From the NCBI RefSeq assembly GCF_017876655.1, contig NZ_JAGIOK010000001.1:1860001-1924000 (forward strand): a DNA stretch of 64,000 bases, given 5' to 3'. Positions 61,400 to 64,000 of the stretch are shown in pieces; the first letter of the stretch is position 1, and each line of letters starts with the position of its first letter. A program made the position numbers and the translations under genes. The notes under the pieces were generated by a model. The model saw nothing but the letters and a program-made list of their open reading frames with translations. It did not search any database and was not told where the DNA came from. The DNA comes from Microbacterium imperiale (GTDB lineage Bacteria; Actinomycetota; Actinomycetes; Actinomycetales; Microbacteriaceae).

Positions 61400-62662
61400 T
61401 CAGTGGCGGCCGGCGCCGACCTTCGAGCCGGGCAGCGGCTTGGCCGCGGACGACGCGAGACCGGATGCCGCAACGAGGGCGACCAGGATGAACAGCGTGT
61501 TCAGCAGCCCGATGTGGTCGCTGATGAAGCCCAGCACGGGCGGGCCGCAGAGGAAGGCGACGTAGCCGATCGTCGCGGCTGCGCTCACGCGGGCCGCCGC
61601 GCGGGCGGGGTCGTCGGCCGCGGCCGACATCCCGAGCGGGAAGCCCAGCGAGGCGCCGATACCCCACAGTGCTGCTCCCACGAACACGAGCGGCAGGTTG
61701 GGGGCGAGGATGAACAGCAGGATGCCGGCGGTCGCGGCCACCGCCAGGACGCGCAGCGTGGCGACGCGGCCGAAGCGGTCGACGAGCGGTCCACCGAAGA
61801 CGCGCACGACGGTCATCGAGACGCTGAACACGGTCAAGGCCGCCGCGCCGAGTGCAGCCGTGCCGCCCTCGTGCTCGACGACGCCGAGCGCGAGCCAGTC
61901 GTTCGCGCCGCCCTCGGCGAAGGCCATGCCGAGCATGATGATGCCGAGCGTGTAGGTGCGCGGCTCGCGCCAGGCCGACAGCGACACCGCCAGGCGCTCC
62001 CGCCAGCCGGGCTGCGCGGCGTCCGCCGAGCTCGCGTCCGCCGACCCGTGGGCCGTGACGGCGTCGACGATCTCGCGGCGGGGCACGTTCGCGATCGCGA
62101 CGATGGCCAGCACGACGATGAGGGCCGCGATCGTGACGGCGTGAATCGCGACGCCGATGCGCAGGCCTGCGGCGATGGCGCCGAGGCCGGCGCCGATCAC
62201 GGTGCCGAAGCTGAAGAAGGCGTGGAACAGCGGCAGGATCGTCTTGCCCGACAGGGTCTCGATGTGCGCTCCGTCGACGTTCATCATGACGTCGAGGCAA
62301 CCGTTGCCGAAACCGAACAGCGCGAGCCCGACGATGAGGACGGCGTAGGAGTGGAAGAACCCGCTGCCGAGTCCGAGAATCGCCAGGCCGATCGAGAGCG
62401 TGACGAGCATGGCGAACATGCCGGTGCGGGTGCCGAAGCGCGCGATCACCACCGAGCTCGTCGACAGGCCGATGATCGACGCGACGCCCATGACCAGCAG
62501 TGCCAGTCCGATCTCGCGGTTCTCGATGCCGAGGTCGGCTTTGATCGACGGAACGCGCGCGGCCCACGTCGCGATGCTGAGGCCGCTCGCGGCGAAGATC
62601 GCGAACACGGCGTTACGCCAGCGGACGGTGGCGGGACGGGAGATCACATCGGTCACCGGCAT
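61400..62662 (-). CDS. MFS transporter
   Basis: A 420-residue major facilitator with twelve helices in two halves. Helix 1 is VFAIFAASGLSIATWAARVPSIKADLG; the 2-3 loop has a weakly conserved MFS motif A (SSVVIARFGTRTGM), repeated as GPLVDRFGRVAT in the second half. It resembles the fucose/BosC-type sugar MFS group (helix 1 ATWAARVPxIK), so a sugar or drug substrate is possible. Divergent from a LacI-family gene; a 12-bp palindrome lies 8 bp before its ATG, so it is probably repressed by that regulator. Confidence 0.88.
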   Translation of the reverse strand: MPVTDVISRPATVRWRNAVFAIFAASGLSIATWAARVPSIKADLGIENREIGLALLVMGVASIIGLSTSSVVIARFGTRTGMFAMLVTLSIGLAILGLGSGFFHSYAVLIVGLALFGFGNGCLDVMMNVDGAHIETLSGKTILPLFHAFFSFGTVIGAGLGAIAAGLRIGVAIHAVTIAALIVVLAIVAIANVPRREIVDAVTAHGSADASSADAAQPGWRERLAVSLSAWREPRTYTLGIIMLGMAFAEGGANDWLALGVVEHEGGTAALGAAALTVFSVSMTVVRVFGGPLVDRFGRVATLRVLAVAATAGILLFILAPNLPLVFVGAALWGIGASLGFPLGMSAAADDPARAAARVSAAATIGYVAFLCGPPVLGFISDHIGLLNTLFILVALVAASGLASSAAKPLPGSKVGAGRH

Positions 62663-62669
62663 AGGCTAC

Positions 62670-62681
62670 CGAATCGATTCG
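62670..62681. promoter_or_regulatory. LacI-type operator palindrome
   Basis: CGAATCGATTCG, a perfect 12-bp palindrome with a central CG, as in LacI/GalR-family operators. It sits in the 50-bp divergent gap, 8 bp before the MFS start and 20 bp before the -10 of the regulator, so it could control both. Confidence 0.7.
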
Positions 62682-62700
62682 ACCTCGCAGAAGAGAGAGG

Positions 62701-62706
62701 TACGAT
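62701..62706 (+). promoter_or_regulatory. -10 hexamer of a probable leaderless LacI-regulator transcript
   Basis: TACGAT ends 6 nt before the GTG at 62713. Confidence 0.5.
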
Positions 62707-62712
62707 CGGCGC

Positions 62713-63771
62713 GTGAACGCACGTCGGCCCACCATCAGCGACGTCGCCCGTGCGGCCGGCGTCTCGCCGTCGACGGCGTCGGTCGTGTTCAGCGGCAAGA
62801 CTCCGGTGAGCGATGCAACGCGGGCTAAGGTGCTCGCGGCAGCGGGGGAGCTCGGCTATCTCGGCCCCGACCCGCGCGCGGCCTCGTTGCGGCGCGGCCG
62901 CAGCGGCATCGTGGGCGTCGTGAGCGGCGGGCGGCTGGGCAGCGTGTTCGGCGACCCGGTCATGCGCATCACGATGGACGCGCTCGCTGACGCCGTGGCG
63001 CCGATCGGCGCGGGCCTGCTGTTGCTGCGCGAGGGCAGCGTGGTGGCCGGCGGCCCGACGCTGATGACGGCCCCGATCGACGCGGCGGTGCTGATCGGAT
63101 GCAGCGGCCTGCTGCGCGAGCATCTGGCGAGTGTGCGCGGCCGCGGCATCCCGGTCGTCGTCATCGAGGGCGACGGCGGTGAGGACGTGCCGCGCATCGC
63201 CCTCGACAACCGCGAGGCGCAGCGCTTGGCCGCCGAGCACGTGCGCGACCTCGGCCACACCCGCGTCGTCGCGGTCACGATGCCGTTCCGGTGGGGGTCC
63301 GACCCCGGCTGGCTGTCGGCGGACGACGAGCGGGCGACGTCGGTCGACGTCGTCGCGGATCGCCTGGCCGGATTCCGCGACGTGTTCCCCGACGCCGCCG
63401 CGTACGCCGCGGTCGACAGCTCGATCGATGCCGGTGCGGCGGTCGGTCGGGCCCTGTTCGGCGGCGATGGCCCGCGCCCGACGGCGGTCGTCGCGCAGAG
63501 CGACCTGCTCGCCGTCGGCGTTCTCCGCGCGGCCGAGGAGGCCGGACTCCGGGTTCCCGAGGACGTCAGCATCACGGGATTCGACGGGATCGTCGTCGAC
63601 GGCCTCGCGCCGTACGAGCTGACGACCCTCGTACAGCCCGCGTGGGAGAAGGGGCGAGCGGCGGGTGAGACCGTCGTGTCGCTCCTGGAGGGCGACACGC
63701 CCGACTCGCAGTGGTTCACGAGTACGTTCCGTCGGGGGAACACAACGGCACCCGTCGCCTCCGACTCCTGA
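62713..63771 (+). CDS. LacI-family transcriptional regulator
   Basis: A 352-residue regulator. The N-terminal helix-turn-helix is PTISDVARAAGVSPSTASVVFSG (residues 6-28), followed by the hinge helix SDATRAKVLAAAGELGY. A periplasmic-binding-protein-like effector domain has SGIVGVVSGG, DALADAVAPIGAGLLLL, and GFDGIVVDGLAPYELTTLVQP. The effector is not known; regulation of the divergent MFS transporter and of itself is inferred from the shared operator. GTG start. Confidence 0.93.
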   Translation: MNARRPTISDVARAAGVSPSTASVVFSGKTPVSDATRAKVLAAAGELGYLGPDPRAASLRRGRSGIVGVVSGGRLGSVFGDPVMRITMDALADAVAPIGAGLLLLREGSVVAGGPTLMTAPIDAAVLIGCSGLLREHLASVRGRGIPVVVIEGDGGEDVPRIALDNREAQRLAAEHVRDLGHTRVVAVTMPFRWGSDPGWLSADDERATSVDVVADRLAGFRDVFPDAAAYAAVDSSIDAGAAVGRALFGGDGPRPTAVVAQSDLLAVGVLRAAEEAGLRVPEDVSITGFDGIVVDGLAPYELTTLVQPAWEKGRAAGETVVSLLEGDTPDSQWFTSTFRRGNTTAPVASDS

Positions 63772-63800
63772 CTCCCGGGCCGGGGAGCCGGTCGTGTCGG

Positions 63801-63806
63801 TAAGAT
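63801..63806 (+). promoter_or_regulatory. Candidate -10 hexamer before the antiporter gene
   Basis: TAAGAT lies 36 nt before the TTG at 63843. Confidence 0.4.
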
Positions 63807-63842
63807 GGATGACACGACCCCCCACGCACAGAGGAGGCCTTT

Positions 63843-64000
63843 TTGCTGATCTTCCTCGGTGCGTTCGCGGTTCTTCCGCTGGTTCTGCCGTGGTTGGTCA
63901 AGCGGATCGGTGCTCGCGCCTTCTCCATCGCGGCCCTGCTGCCGATCGCGGCCTTCATCGACGCGGCGCTTCGCGGACCGGTCGTTCTCAGCGGCGGTAT
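63843..64000 (+). CDS. mrpA: Mrp-type Na+/H+ antiporter subunit A, N-terminus (3' end outside window)
   Basis: The first 52 codons of a gene cut by the window edge. The reading frame gives LIFLGAFAVLPLVLPWLVKR, then IGARAFSIAALLPIAAFIDA, two hydrophobic segments typical of the start of MrpA/MnhA (NuoL-like) antiporter subunits. AGGAGG at 63832-63837 lies 5 nt before a TTG start, which is the only good start in frame. Family call rests on the short N-terminus and is moderate. A seven-gene mrp operon would be expected beyond the edge. Confidence 0.65.
   Translation, partial: MLIFLGAFAVLPLVLPWLVKRIGARAFSIAALLPIAAFIDAALRGPVVLSGG

Overview
The window is a 64 kb piece of a high-GC actinobacterial chromosome centred on the replication origin. 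Gene order, codon use (almost every third position G or C) and the protein sequences point to Microbacteriaceae, most likely Microbacterium. This assignment is inferred from synteny and protein character, not from a database search.

Left flank (1-21 kb): the end of a CrtI-like oxidoreductase, an APC amino-acid permease, an ATP-grasp protein and dnaB. Then come two secreted surface proteins, one carrying eleven chaplin-like repeats and an LAKTG sortase signal. They sit between dnaB and the rpsF-ssb-rpsR-rplI operon. A mixed stretch follows: hypothetical and membrane proteins, a TMEM175-like channel, tandem DUF2231 proteins, malQ, a glycolipid-binding protein, cca and a methyltransferase.

Origin-proximal core (21-47 kb): DUF6049-murJ, trxB-trxA, parB-parA with parS sites, rsmG, jag, yidC, yidD, rnpA and rpmH on the left; dnaA, dnaN, recF, dciA, gyrB, gyrA and a DUF3566 protein on the right. 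Transcription runs outward on both sides. DnaA boxes lie on both sides of dnaA, with the larger cluster in the dnaA-dnaN gap. tRNA-Ile, tRNA-Ala, a prolyl isomerase, a rhomboid protease, crgA, a class E sortase, a 52-aa membrane protein and a TrpG/PabA-like amidotransferase follow.

Right flank (47-64 kb): the cell-shape and signalling operon fhaA-fhaB-pstP-rodA-pbpA-pknA-pknB, mostly joined by ATGA overlaps. Then tRNA-Leu, an AbiTii-like protein, a GNAT acetyltransferase, two tiny ORFs in inverted-repeat-rich DNA, a HAD hydrolase, an aldo/keto reductase, nucS, a DUF421 protein, a divergent MFS/LacI pair, and the start of a Mrp-type antiporter gene at the right edge.

Most of the window is conserved housekeeping DNA. 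The parts worth a second look are: the chaplin-like LAKTG protein and its probable partner sortase; oriC-like DnaA-box clusters at two places away from the origin (upstream of dnaB and between the rhomboid gene and crgA); at least thirteen genes whose -10 hexamer sits 6-8 nt before the start codon, as expected for leaderless mRNAs; and the accessory-looking AbiTii/small-ORF segment after tRNA-Leu. No insertion sequence, prophage, CRISPR array or integrase was seen.
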